Positions 6,468 through 17,106 of a stretch of 24,772 nt of DNA are shown piece by piece (position 1 is the stretch's first letter; every line of letters begins with the position of its first letter). The notes below the pieces were generated by a model. It ran no database searches, was not told where the DNA came from, and saw only the letters and a list, made by a program, of their open reading frames with translations. This stretch comes from Dehalococcoidia bacterium (GTDB lineage Bacteria > Chloroflexota > Dehalococcoidia > GIF9 > AB-539-J10). The stretch covers positions 1 through 24,772 of the forward strand of contig PWUO01000075.1 of NCBI GenBank assembly GCA_003562555.1, in the 5' to 3' direction. The position numbers were made by a program, and so were the translations under genes.

Positions 6468-7744
6468 TGCCAGTTCTTGCGCTTGTCGGAGGTCAGTGGG
6501 GTGATGAGGGTAAAGGCAAGGTCATCGATTCACTTGCCGCAAACGCAGACATGGTGGTGAGATACGCCGGCGGCGACAACGCCGGACATACCACTGTGAA
6601 CCCTCACGGCACCTTCAGGCTGCACCTCATTCCCTCCGGCATCTTCTACTCTAACGTATGTTGCGTCATCGGCAACGGAGTTGTGGTCAATCCTGCTGTG
6701 CTGCTTCGCGAGATATCCGAACTGCGCGAACATGGAGTAACGACGGACAACCTGGTCGTCAGTGACCGGGCGCATCTGATCATGCCCTACCACATCCTTC
6801 TGGACAGGCTTGAGGAGGAGCGCAGGGGACAGGGCGCGATCGGCACCACACAGAGGGGAATCGGACCCGCGTTCGTCGACAAGGTTGCCCGAACCGGGCT
6901 GCGCGTGGGTGACCTGCTGGATGCCACGATCTTCCGAAGGAGACTGGAGAACGCGATGGAGCAGAAGAACGCGCTGCTCACGTCGCTCTACGGACACCCT
7001 GCGATATCGGTTGATGAGATCTTCGACCAGTATATGGGCTTCCTGGAGCAGATGCACCCCCACATAGTGGACACCCTCCCGCTCATTCATAATGCTATGC
7101 AGCGAGGAGACCGAATAATGCTGGAGGGCGCTCAGGGTGCCCTGCTGGACACGGATTTCGGGACCTATCCTTTCGTCACCTCATCGTCGCCACTCGCCGG
7201 CGCCGCCACGCTGGGAAGCGGCATCGGCCCCACGCACATCGAGCGAGTCATCGGCGTTTTTAAGGCATACGCTACGAGAGTGGGAAGCGGTCCAATGCCC
7301 ACAGAACTGAATGACGACATGGGCGACTTCATACGGGAGAAGGCAAGGGAGTACGGCGCAACCACCGGACGCCCCCGACGATGCGGTTGGTTCGACGCGA
7401 TTGCGGGCAGGTTCAGCGTGCGGATCAACGGCATGACCGAGGTCGCGCTGACCCATCTTGATATCTTCGATGGGTTCGAGTCCATTAAGATCTGCACCGG
7501 TTACAGGATCGGCGGCACCTTCACCACGGAGTTTCCGACACGGATTGAGACGGTAGAACAGTGCGAACCAGTTTACGAGGAGATGCCCGGATGGGATGAG
7601 TGCACCGAGGAGGTGAGCGAGTACTCGAAACTCCCCCTCAATGCCAGGAAGTATGTGGATACGATCTCCAGCCTGCTTGGCTGCAGGGTGTCACTCGTAT
7701 CCATGGGGCCGAAGCGCGAGCAGATGATCGAGGTGAGGCCCTAG
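6467..7744 (+). CDS. purA: Adenylosuccinate synthetase
   Basis: PurA makes adenylosuccinate from IMP and aspartate with GTP, the first committed step from IMP to AMP. The 425-residue protein shows the N-terminal GTP/Mg loop GGQWGDEGKGKVID, the IMP-binding GDNAGHT, TTQRGIGPAFVDKVARTGLR, EGAQGALLDTDFGTYPFVTSS, the loop GATTGRPRRCGWFDA, and C-terminal LPLNARKYVDTISSL. The length is normal. ATG 6467 overlaps the previous stop by one base (TAATG), with AAAGGAG about a dozen bases upstream, so translation is probably coupled to the phosphatidyltransferase gene. It is separated from purF-purM-purH, which lie elsewhere in the window. It faces dapA tail to tail across 49 bases that hold only a weak TCACA/TGTGA stem. 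Confidence 0.97.
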   Translation: MPVLALVGGQWGDEGKGKVIDSLAANADMVVRYAGGDNAGHTTVNPHGTFRLHLIPSGIFYSNVCCVIGNGVVVNPAVLLREISELREHGVTTDNLVVSDRAHLIMPYHILLDRLEEERRGQGAIGTTQRGIGPAFVDKVARTGLRVGDLLDATIFRRRLENAMEQKNALLTSLYGHPAISVDEIFDQYMGFLEQMHPHIVDTLPLIHNAMQRGDRIMLEGAQGALLDTDFGTYPFVTSSSPLAGAATLGSGIGPTHIERVIGVFKAYATRVGSGPMPTELNDDMGDFIREKAREYGATTGRPRRCGWFDAIAGRFSVRINGMTEVALTHLDIFDGFESIKICTGYRIGGTFTTEFPTRIETVEQCEPVYEEMPGWDECTEEVSEYSKLPLNARKYVDTISSLLGCRVSLVSMGPKREQMIEVRP

Positions 7745-7793
7745 CGCCTCACGCAGTGTGTCACCACAATCTCCTGCTCACACGGTAATGTGA

Positions 7794-8690
7794 CTAGCCG
7801 GGAAGTGGCAGATCGATTCTGACACGTTCGAGCGACGCGACGATCGCGGCAGCAGTCTTCTCATCCGGCTCACACAACGGCAACCGCGTCGGCCCGACAC
7901 GAAAGCCCAGCCGATTCATCGCGAACTTAAGCGGTATGGGATTCGCAACGAGAAACATCGCATCCACAAACGGGAGAAGATGTCGGTGAATGACAGCTGC
8001 CTCCTCCGTCCTGCCGGCAAGAAGTTTGTCGATCATCTCCTTCGTCTGCAGCCCTACCAGGTGCGTCACCACGCCGACAACACCATAGCCCCCCATTGCC
8101 ATCAGAGGAAAGGTATCCCCGTCATTGCCGCTATACACGAGGAAATCACGTGAGACTCCCTCGATGATCTCGGCAATCTGCCGGAAGTTGGCGCTCGCTT
8201 CCTTCACACCGATGATGTTGTCGACCTTACTCAGGCGTATTACCGTCTCGGCAGCGAGATTGCACGAGGTTCGGGAAGGAACGTTGTACATAATGCAGGG
8301 AAGGTCACATGCCGTCGCTATCGCACTGAAGTGCCGGTAGAGCCCTTCCTGGGTAGGTCTGTTGTAGTACGGCACCACCAGCAGGGATGCATCGACACCC
8401 ATCTTCTTCGCCTCACGCGTCAACTCGATGCTTTCCCTCGTGCTGTAATTGCCCGTGCCGGCGATGACCATTCCCGACGTGCCCAGTTCGTCCTTGATCT
8501 CTCCGAACAGGCGGAGCTTTTCCTCAACCGTCAGCGTGGGTGACTCTCCAGTGGTGCCTGACACCACAAGGCCATCACTGCCTGACTGCATCAGCGCACG
8601 TGCCAGCTTCCGCGCCTGCACGTAGTCCACTTCACCTTGCTCATCGAACGGGGTAACCATTGCGGTCAAGAGCCTTCCAAATCCGGACAT
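7794..8690 (-). CDS. dapA: 4-hydroxy-tetrahydrodipicolinate synthase
   Basis: DapA condenses pyruvate with aspartate semialdehyde, the entry step of the diaminopimelate/lysine pathway. The 298-residue protein is a TIM-barrel aldolase of normal length. The Schiff-base lysine is K163 in IIGVKEAS, the catalytic tyrosine Y135 in MYNVPSRT, the T46-T47 pair lies in SGTTGES, and Y108-Y109 lie in VVPYYNRPTQEG. ATG 8690 has an AAGGAGGG site and begins one base after the stop of the upstream asd homologue (TGA g ATG), so the two are probably translationally coupled. All catalytic residues that I can check are intact, in contrast to its neighbour. Members of this aldolase family can have other substrates, but the dapB-asd-dapA context makes DapA the best reading. 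Confidence 0.95.
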   Translation of the reverse strand: MSGFGRLLTAMVTPFDEQGEVDYVQARKLARALMQSGSDGLVVSGTTGESPTLTVEEKLRLFGEIKDELGTSGMVIAGTGNYSTRESIELTREAKKMGVDASLLVVPYYNRPTQEGLYRHFSAIATACDLPCIMYNVPSRTSCNLAAETVIRLSKVDNIIGVKEASANFRQIAEIIEGVSRDFLVYSGNDGDTFPLMAMGGYGVVGVVTHLVGLQTKEMIDKLLAGRTEEAAVIHRHLLPFVDAMFLVANPIPLKFAMNRLGFRVGPTRLPLCEPDEKTAAAIVASLERVRIDLPLPG

Positions 8691-8691
8691 C

Positions 8692-9729
8692 TCAGGCCCT
8701 CCTTTTCCTGGACTTGATCCAGTCTCGCCTCAAACCCTCTTCGACGATCTGGACCGCATTGAGTGCGGCGCCTTTCCGCAGATTGTCACAAACGATCCAC
8801 ATCGACAACGCGTTCAGGCGTGACGAGTCTCTCCTGATCCTGCCAACGAACACGTGGTTGAGGCCACTTGCGGCCCACGGCTGAGGGTAGAAACTGACAC
8901 TGGGGTCATCGAGAATCCTCACCCCTGGCGCCTGTGCCAGTATCTTTCGGGCTTCCTCCGGAGTAATCGCCGAGTCGAACTCGACATTGACTGCCTGGCT
9001 CCGCCCGAAGTACACCGGCACCCGGACACACGTCGCGGCGATGCCAATGGTCTCGTCCGCAAGAATCCTGCGTGTCTCCTGAACCATGCGCCATTCCTCC
9101 CTGGTGTAACCGTTATCGAGGAACACATCGATCTCTGGCAGGACGTTGAATGCGATCTGGTGTGAGTACATATGAGGACACACCCTCCGGCCCTCCAAGA
9201 CGCGCTTCGCCTGTGCGGTGAGTTCCTTGAGCGCCGCGGCCGTACCGCTGCACGATACAGGCTGATAGGTGCTGACGACGATCCGCTTGATCGGATTCAC
9301 GCGATGCAGGGGGGACAGGGCCACCACAAGCTGGATGCTGGAACTCCCCGGGTTCCCCAGTACGCCCTTGTGCTGCAGTATCGTCTCGGAGTTCGCCTCA
9401 GGAACGACGAGCGGCACCGACGCATCGTTGCTCATCGCCCCGCTGTCATCAACTACGACCGCTCCCGCCTGTACCGCCGCTGGCAGCAGGCGCCGGCTTG
9501 AGTCCGTGCCGTCACAGAAGAACACCACGTCGAGGTTGCGGAAGCCATCGGGAGTGGCCTCAGCCACTTCCAGCCGCTGGTGACTGAAGTAGAATTCAGC
9601 TCCCGGTGTCCGGTCGGTGTCGAACAGCCGCACAGAAGACGCCGGAAACCTGCGCTCCTCAAGTATCTTGAGAAGCTCCTGGCCTACCAGCCCCTCCGCT
9701 CCCAGAATGCCAACGTCGACAGCGTCCAT
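8692..9729 (-). CDS. asd: Aspartate-semialdehyde dehydrogenase homologue with altered active site
   Basis: By fold and position this is Asd, which makes aspartate semialdehyde from aspartyl phosphate with NADPH. The 345 residues include GILGAEGLVG near the N-terminus, VPLVVPEAN, STYQPVS with Q156, R236 in TCVRVPV, and DNLRKGAALNAVQIVEE. However, the nucleophile motif, normally NPNCST, reads NPGSSS, placing S129 where the cysteine should be. The catalytic histidine of VPVxxGHS is R243 (VPVYFGRS). The arginine of NSSAFR is S100 (DSGAMS). C160 in VSCSG is not at the nucleophile position. A similar loss is known to me in Usg-type Asd paralogues, so this may be a non-catalytic or repurposed protein despite its place in the dap operon. 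ATG 9729 overlaps the dapB stop by one base. The reading frame is intact and not a pseudogene. Confidence 0.85.
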   Translation of the reverse strand: MDAVDVGILGAEGLVGQELLKILEERRFPASSVRLFDTDRTPGAEFYFSHQRLEVAEATPDGFRNLDVVFFCDGTDSSRRLLPAAVQAGAVVVDDSGAMSNDASVPLVVPEANSETILQHKGVLGNPGSSSIQLVVALSPLHRVNPIKRIVVSTYQPVSCSGTAAALKELTAQAKRVLEGRRVCPHMYSHQIAFNVLPEIDVFLDNGYTREEWRMVQETRRILADETIGIAATCVRVPVYFGRSQAVNVEFDSAITPEEARKILAQAPGVRILDDPSVSFYPQPWAASGLNHVFVGRIRRDSSRLNALSMWIVCDNLRKGAALNAVQIVEEGLRRDWIKSRKRRA

Positions 9730-10523
9730 TAGAGACCCAACAGAGTATCGAGACCACGGATCAGTCCGCGAGTATTCACCACTTCCTTGACCGCCAGTAT
9801 GACGCCGGGCATATACGACTCGCGACTGGTCGCATCATGTCGCAGCAGCAGCGTCTGTCCCTTCCCTCCAAACAGCACTTCCTGAGAGGCCATCACCCCG
9901 GGCAGGCGAACGCTGTGAATCGCCACACCGTCCATCTCGCCGCCTCTCACTCCCGCAAGCACTTCTCTCTCCGTGGAGGTGTGTACAAATGCGGTGCCGC
10001 GGGCTTCCACCATCTTACGAGCCGTAGCCAGTGCGGTGCCGGATGGTGCATCAAGCTTCTTGTCGTGATGCATCTCGACGATCTCGGCATTGGAGAAGAA
10101 CCTCGCAGCAACACTCGCAAGATGCATCAGCACTACGGCTCCCAATGAGAAATTTGCCGCCAGCACCGCCCCCACCTCATGTCTTGCACACAGATCGCCA
10201 ATCTCATCGAGTTCAGACTCGGACATACCGGTGCTTCCTGATACGAAGTGCACCTGGAGAGGCAGTGCAGTACGCGCCGCGGCCATCGCCACCTGCGCAG
10301 AGGTGAAGTCAACGACTACGTCGGGACCAGTCTTGTCGATGAGGGAACCGAGATTGGACGAGAACGGAATCAGTTCCGGATAGTCCGGAATCGGGAGATA
10401 GGGCTGAGGCACACTACTCTCCAGCGCGCCGACGAGGCGCAGTTCGGGGTCGGCAACAACCGCGCGCACGACCTCTTGGCCCATGCGTCCGAGGGCCCCG
10501 TTGACGACCACTCGCGTCGGCAC
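9729..10523 (-). CDS. dapB: 4-hydroxy-tetrahydrodipicolinate reductase
   Basis: DapB reduces the DapA product to tetrahydrodipicolinate with NAD(P)H. The 264-residue protein shows the nucleotide-binding loop VVNGALGRMGQEV at the N-terminus, VDFTSAQ, SGSTGMSESEL, NFSLGAVV, and the active-site block EMHHDKKLDAPSGTA with H152, H153 and K156. All key residues are present. The start is GTG 10523 with GGGAGGT just upstream. It follows pnp by 62 bases on the same strand, so rpsO-pnp-dapB-asd-dapA may be one transcript. Its TAA overlaps the ATG of the asd homologue (TAATG). Confidence 0.96.
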   Translation of the reverse strand: MPTRVVVNGALGRMGQEVVRAVVADPELRLVGALESSVPQPYLPIPDYPELIPFSSNLGSLIDKTGPDVVVDFTSAQVAMAAARTALPLQVHFVSGSTGMSESELDEIGDLCARHEVGAVLAANFSLGAVVLMHLASVAARFFSNAEIVEMHHDKKLDAPSGTALATARKMVEARGTAFVHTSTEREVLAGVRGGEMDGVAIHSVRLPGVMASQEVLFGGKGQTLLLRHDATSRESYMPGVILAVKEVVNTRGLIRGLDTLLGL

Positions 10524-10585
10524 GATTGACCTCCCACACTGCGAACGACTGCCTATTCCAGTACCCCGAGAACCGGCGTGGGCCC

Positions 10586-12769
<2,184 letters not shown>

Positions 12770-12770
12770 G

Positions 12771-13037
12771 CTACCTCCTCATGCCCAGCTGGCTGACCAG
12801 CTCGCTGTACCTCGCGTGGTCGTTTCGATCCAGATACGAGAGGAACTTGCGTCGCCGCGCGGTGAGTCGTAGCAGCGCCCTTCGGGTAGTGTGGTCATGC
12901 TTGTTCGCCTTCAGATGCGCGGTCAGAGCCGTGATTCTATCGGTCAGAAGCGCAACCTGCACTTCCACCGAACCCGTGTCTCCCTCGTGCACGGCGAACT
13001 TCTGAATGAGTTCCTGTTTCTTTTCAGCCTGTAACAT
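12771..13037 (-). CDS. rpsO: 30S ribosomal protein S15
   Basis: S15 binds the central domain of 16S rRNA and nucleates platform assembly. The 88-residue product from ATG 13037 (MLQAEKKQELIQKFAVHEGDTGS...) has the usual length and the family core QVALLTDRITALTAHLK, KHDHTTRRALLRLTARRRKFLSYL. An upstream in-frame extension to 13133 is not supported by the family. No ribosome-binding site precedes ATG 13037, and a -10-like TACAAT lies at 13046-13051 on this strand only about 9 bases from the start, so the message could be leaderless or nearly so. ATG 13055, six codons upstream, is a less likely alternative. It is followed at once by pnp. Confidence 0.96.
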   Translation of the reverse strand: MLQAEKKQELIQKFAVHEGDTGSVEVQVALLTDRITALTAHLKANKHDHTTRRALLRLTARRRKFLSYLDRNDHARYSELVSQLGMRR

Positions 13038-13067
13038 AATGGGCAATTGTAGCATAGCGACCCCGCA

Positions 13068-13096
13068 TTGACCACACGGACGAAGACCACTATAAT
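13068..13096 (+). promoter_or_regulatory. Strong sigma-70-type promoter of the purF operon
   Basis: TTGACC at 13068-13073 and a perfect TATAAT at 13091-13096 are separated by exactly 17 bases. Transcription would begin near 13103, about ten bases before the purF ATG at 13114. No room remains for a long regulatory leader, so regulation by a guanine-type riboswitch is excluded from this promoter. A minus-strand -10-like TACAAT for rpsO lies close by at 13046-13051, so the two divergent units share about 75 bases. Confidence 0.8.
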
Positions 13097-13113
13097 CACA
13101 CGCAAGGCCCTTC

Positions 13114-14502
13114 ATGCACGAGAGTTGCGGCATATTCGGCGTCTACGCCCCTGGTCTCGATACCGCGCGATTGGTATTCTTCGCGCTCTTTGCATTGCAG
13201 CATCGGGGCCAGGAGTGTGCGGGCATCGCTGTCAGCGATGGCACCGACGTACACCTACGCGCTGACCCGGGCCTGGTAGCGCAGGTGTTCACGGAGGGAG
13301 ACCTCGCAGGACTTCAGGGCCATGCAGCGATCGGACATACGTGCTATTCGACCTGCAACTCGCGAAGACCGGCTACGCCGCAGCCGATCCTGGAACGAAA
13401 TGGCCCGTGGAGCGCGGCGGTCGCACACAACGGCAATATCACCAACTCGGCATCGCTCCGAGAAGCACTCGAGTCGTCAGGACACCAGTTCAGATCGGAC
13501 AGCGATGCCGAGATCATTGCGAAGCTCATCGTCACCAGTCATGGCACCACGTGGAAGGAGAAGGTTTCTTCCGCACTGCGGCGCCTGCAGGGTGCGTACT
13601 CGATCACTGTGCTCACTCCGGATATGCTGATCGCAGCGCGCGATCCGATGGGCGTAAGACCACTCTCCCTGGGGTCTCTTGACGGAGGCTTCGTCGCCGC
13701 GTCGGAGACGTGTGCGCTCGACCATATTGGAGCCACATACCTGCGTGATGTGCAACCGGGAGAGGCAGTGTTCATTACCAATGAGATTTCCTCCGTGCAG
13801 CAGGAACGCAACGGCAGGCGCGCCTTCTGCATCTTCGAACATATCTACTTCGCCAGACCCGACAGCACCGTCGAGGGCCGCCTGGTGTACGAGGCGCGGC
13901 TCGCCATGGGCGCGAAGCTGGCCGAGGAACACCCCGTCGACGCTGACCTCGTTCTCGGAGTCCCGGATTCGGCCACCGCCGCAGCCATAGGCTACTCCCG
14001 TGCGTCGGGGATTCCCTACCGGGAGGGCCTCCTCAAGAACCGTTATGTCGGACGAACGTTTATTGCACCCGACCAGAGGCTGCGTGACCTCGGCGTACAA
14101 CTGAAGTTCAACCCACTGGCAAGCCTCATCAAAGGGCAGCGCCTGATAGTGGTGGACGACAGCATCGTGCGGGGGACAACGACGCCGCGCGTGGTCAACC
14201 TGTTACGACAGGCAGGCGCCCGCGAAGTGCACCTTCGAATCTGCGCACCACCACTACGACATCCTTGTGCGCTGGGCGTCGATATGGCTTCGGAATGGGA
14301 ACTGATAGCCGCCCGGAAGTCCGTGCCGGAGATACAGGAATATCTGGGTGTCGACTCTCTTGGCTACTCAAGCGTCACCGGGCTGATTGATGCGGTGGCG
14401 TTGCCACGAGAACTGCTCTGCCTTGCATGCTTCGACGGAGACTACCCGCTCCCGGTACAGATGGGCCTCACCAGTCTAACCACCGGGAGTGAAGTGAAAT
14501 GA
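13114..14502 (+). CDS. purF: Amidophosphoribosyltransferase, Fe-S type, with altered glutamine site
   Basis: PurF makes phosphoribosylamine from PRPP and glutamine, the first step of purine synthesis. The 462-residue protein has a four-residue propeptide (MHES) before the nucleophile C5 (CGIFGVYAPG), HRGQECAG, AVAHNGNITN and SDSDAEIIAKL. The PRPP loop is RLIVVDDSIVRGTTT. Cysteines C239, C385, C436 and C439 correspond to the four [4Fe-4S] ligands of the Bacillus type. The glutamine-binding segment, normally GHVRYSTTGS, reads GHTCYSTCNS: C77 replaces the conserved arginine (R73 in E. coli numbering). This could weaken glutamine use or reflect compensation. The frame is intact. ATG 13114 has no clear ribosome-binding site and lies ten bases from the predicted transcription start. 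The gene overlaps purM by four bases (ATGA). Confidence 0.94.
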   Translation: MHESCGIFGVYAPGLDTARLVFFALFALQHRGQECAGIAVSDGTDVHLRADPGLVAQVFTEGDLAGLQGHAAIGHTCYSTCNSRRPATPQPILERNGPWSAAVAHNGNITNSASLREALESSGHQFRSDSDAEIIAKLIVTSHGTTWKEKVSSALRRLQGAYSITVLTPDMLIAARDPMGVRPLSLGSLDGGFVAASETCALDHIGATYLRDVQPGEAVFITNEISSVQQERNGRRAFCIFEHIYFARPDSTVEGRLVYEARLAMGAKLAEEHPVDADLVLGVPDSATAAAIGYSRASGIPYREGLLKNRYVGRTFIAPDQRLRDLGVQLKFNPLASLIKGQRLIVVDDSIVRGTTTPRVVNLLRQAGAREVHLRICAPPLRHPCALGVDMASEWELIAARKSVPEIQEYLGVDSLGYSSVTGLIDAVALPRELLCLACFDGDYPLPVQMGLTSLTTGSEVK

Positions 14503-15536
14503 GCCAGAACGAAGCCACGTCCGGACAGGCACAGTCCTACGCCGCAGCAGGTGTGAGTATTGGCGATGCCGACCTGGTCAAGACCCGCATCCAGCAATCA
14601 ATCGCGTCCACCCTTGACGCACGCTCCCTCGGAGTCGGCTCTTTCGGGTCGCTCTATCACCTGCAGGGCTACGAGGACCCCGTGCTCGTGTCGAGTTGTG
14701 ACGGAGTCGGGACGAAACTGAAGCTCGCCGCTATTCTCGATCGTAACCGTACCGTGGGCTACGATATCGTCAATCACTGTATTAACGACATCCTCTGCTG
14801 CGGCGCGATGCCGCTCTTCTTCCTCGACTACATAGCCATGGCGCGACTCAACAAGGAACAGGTCGCCGACATCATCGAAGGTCTGTCCGCCGCATGCCGT
14901 GACGGTGGTGTTGCCCTCATCGGCGGAGAGACAGCCGAGATGCCCGGGTTCTACACCGAGGGGATGTACGACCTCGTGGGCTTCGTGGTGGGAGTCGTCG
15001 AGCGACACAGTATCATCGATGGAAAGCGTATAGTTCCGGGAGATGTGATACTTGGACTCCCTTCTTCAGGGCTTCACACCAACGGCTACTCACTGGCTCG
15101 CAAGGTGTTCGATATCGACACCACCCCATCGAATCTCAACCGGCACTACCCCGAACTGGGCCGCTCTCTTGGCGATGCCCTGCTGGAACCGCATCTACCG
15201 TACCATCGTGTCCTGCAGCCGTACCTCTCCGTAATTAAGGGCCTTGCGCACATCACCGGTGGCGGCTTCCAGGGCAACGTCTGCCGCATACTCCCCGAGG
15301 GGACTGCGGCCACCCTCGACAGAGGTGCGTGGACAGTCCCGCCGATCTTCCAGCTCATACGTGAGGCCGGCAGCATAGCGGAGGAGGAGATGTACCGCGT
15401 CTTCAATATGGGCATCGGGATGGTGCTGATCACTTCACCGGAGCATGCGGTACGACTGGCAGAGGCCGTCCCCGATGCGTACACTATTGGCAGGATCGTT
15501 CGCCACAATGTCGGCGAGCAAGTAGTCTTCAACTAG
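14499..15536 (+). CDS. purM: Phosphoribosylformylglycinamidine cyclo-ligase (AIR synthetase)
   Basis: PurM closes FGAM to aminoimidazole ribotide with ATP, step five of purine synthesis. The 345-residue protein shows the N-terminal YAAAGVSIGDAD, the ATP-site segment SSCDGVGTKLKLA, the core motif NHCINDILCCGAMPLFFLDYIA, GLSAACRDGGVALIGGETAEMPGFY, the LPSSGLHTNGYSLAR glycine-rich loop, and HITGGGFQGNVCRILP in the C-terminal domain. The length is normal. Its ATG overlaps the purF stop (ATGA), and the GGGAGTGAAG sequence just upstream can serve as a ribosome-binding site, so the two are translationally coupled. purH follows nine bases after its stop. Confidence 0.97.
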   Translation: MSQNEATSGQAQSYAAAGVSIGDADLVKTRIQQSIASTLDARSLGVGSFGSLYHLQGYEDPVLVSSCDGVGTKLKLAAILDRNRTVGYDIVNHCINDILCCGAMPLFFLDYIAMARLNKEQVADIIEGLSAACRDGGVALIGGETAEMPGFYTEGMYDLVGFVVGVVERHSIIDGKRIVPGDVILGLPSSGLHTNGYSLARKVFDIDTTPSNLNRHYPELGRSLGDALLEPHLPYHRVLQPYLSVIKGLAHITGGGFQGNVCRILPEGTAATLDRGAWTVPPIFQLIREAGSIAEEEMYRVFNMGIGMVLITSPEHAVRLAEAVPDAYTIGRIVRHNVGEQVVFN

Positions 15537-15545
15537 GGAGGAACC

Positions 15546-17069
15546 ATGCGCGCCATTCTGAGCGTCTCCAACAAAGAGGGAGTGGTCGACTTTGCACGGG
15601 GTCTTCGTGACCTGGGAATCGAACTGTATAGCACTGGCGGTACCAAGAAGGCTATCGCCGATGCAGGTATCGCAGTCGACAGCATCTCTGTGCTGACAGG
15701 CTTTCCGGAGATCCTCGACGGTCGCGTGAAGACACTTCACCCCTCGGTCCATGGAGGGATTCTCGCCCGCCGGGGTTTGCCTGAGCACATGGCCGCGCTC
15801 AAGGAAGCCGGGATCAACACCATCGACATCGTGGTAGTGAACCTCTATCCATTCGTGCAAACCGTCACCAGGAGTGGTGTCAGTCTTGAGGAGGCGATCG
15901 AGAACATCGATATCGGCGGGCCAACAATGATACGGTCCGCGGCCAAGAACTACGAGTCGGTGACCATAGTAGTAGACCCCGCTGACTACGACTGGGTTCT
16001 CCGGAAGATGCAGGAGAACTCGCTCGATGCAGCTTCGCGCATGAAACTCGCGCAGAAGGCCTACCAGCACACTGCGTCGTATGACACCGCGATCTCCCGC
16101 TACCTCTGCGACGATCTGTTCCCTGAGCACATGACCCTCGCCCTGGAAAGGGCGTCCGAGCTGCGCTATGGAGAGAATCCACGGCAGAAGGCGTGCTTCT
16201 ACACCGTGCAGGACGTCAAGGCGATGGACAAGGGCCTTGGAGCGCTCACCGTTCACAGCGGCCCGGAGATTTCATTCAACAACCTCCTTGACTTCGATTC
16301 CGCCGTGAACACGCTTGCCGCGTTCTCAACGCCGACAGTTGCAGTACTCAAACATACGAACCCGTGCGGGCTTGCGAGCAGGGAATCCCTGAAGGAGGCA
16401 TACGAACTTGCCCTGTCCGGCGACCCTGTGGCGGCATTTGGCGGAGTTGTAGCCTGCAACCGGCCCGTGGACCTGCCGACTGCCGAGGAGATCAGTAAGA
16501 CCCACTACGACGCGATCATCGCGCCCGCCTACGCCGATGACGCTCTTGCGCTGCTGTCACAGAAGAAGAGCCTCCGGATAGTCAGTGTCCCGTTCCCGCA
16601 GAAGGAAGATGATGCACTGGAGTTCCGGAACGTCCGTGGCGGTTTCCTTGTGCAGACGCGCGACTGCATCGCAGACGACGAGTTGTCACCGAAGCAAGTG
16701 TCGAGGAGAGCCCCGACTTCGGAGGAAATGGACGACCTCTTGTTCGCATGGCGCGCGGTCAAAGCCATCAAGTCCAACGCGATCGCCATCGCCAGGGACT
16801 CCGTGCTGCTTGGCATGGGGGCCGGACAACCATCAAGGGTGGAATCTGTCGCCATTGCGCTTAAGAAGGCCGGTAACAGGGCTGCGGGAGCTGTACTGGC
16901 AAGTGACGCCTTCTTCCCATTTGCGGACGGACCTGAACTGGCGCTTGAGGCGGGAATCACCGCGATCATCGAGCCCGGAGGATCAGTGAGAGACGACGAG
17001 GTCGTGGAGGCAGTGGATCGCCACGCCGCCGCCATGGTGTTCACCGGCATGCGCCATTTCAAGCACTGA
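15546..17069 (+). CDS. purH: Bifunctional AICAR formyltransferase / IMP cyclohydrolase
   Basis: PurH performs the last two steps to IMP: formylation of AICAR with 10-formyl-THF and ring closure. The 507-residue protein has both domains. The N-terminal cyclohydrolase (about 1-195) shows ILSVSNKEG, STGGT, RVKTLHPSVHGG with K62, Y101 in NLYPF, D122 in NIDIGG, and K134 in SAAKN. The C-terminal transformylase shows LRYGENPRQ and the catalytic K269-H270 pair in LKHTNPCG, then SNAIAIARD, GMGAGQPSRVESV, and the C-terminal end FTGMRHFKH. ATG 15546 is preceded by GGGAGGA at good spacing. Third gene of the purF-purM-purH run. Confidence 0.97.
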   Translation: MRAILSVSNKEGVVDFARGLRDLGIELYSTGGTKKAIADAGIAVDSISVLTGFPEILDGRVKTLHPSVHGGILARRGLPEHMAALKEAGINTIDIVVVNLYPFVQTVTRSGVSLEEAIENIDIGGPTMIRSAAKNYESVTIVVDPADYDWVLRKMQENSLDAASRMKLAQKAYQHTASYDTAISRYLCDDLFPEHMTLALERASELRYGENPRQKACFYTVQDVKAMDKGLGALTVHSGPEISFNNLLDFDSAVNTLAAFSTPTVAVLKHTNPCGLASRESLKEAYELALSGDPVAAFGGVVACNRPVDLPTAEEISKTHYDAIIAPAYADDALALLSQKKSLRIVSVPFPQKEDDALEFRNVRGGFLVQTRDCIADDELSPKQVSRRAPTSEEMDDLLFAWRAVKAIKSNAIAIARDSVLLGMGAGQPSRVESVAIALKKAGNRAAGAVLASDAFFPFADGPELALEAGITAIIEPGGSVRDDEVVEAVDRHAAAMVFTGMRHFKH

Positions 17070-17106
17070 CAGCACGTGATCCCCACCACCAGGGAGCAGC
17101 TGCATC

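Noticed and set aside
7778..7793. Terminator between convergent purA and dapA
   Set aside because: Only a 5-bp TCACA/TGTGA stem with no T-run; too weak to call.
15435..16256. 273-codon minus-strand frame opposite purM/purH
   Set aside because: Crosses the purM-purH junction opposite two conserved genes; no independent coding evidence.
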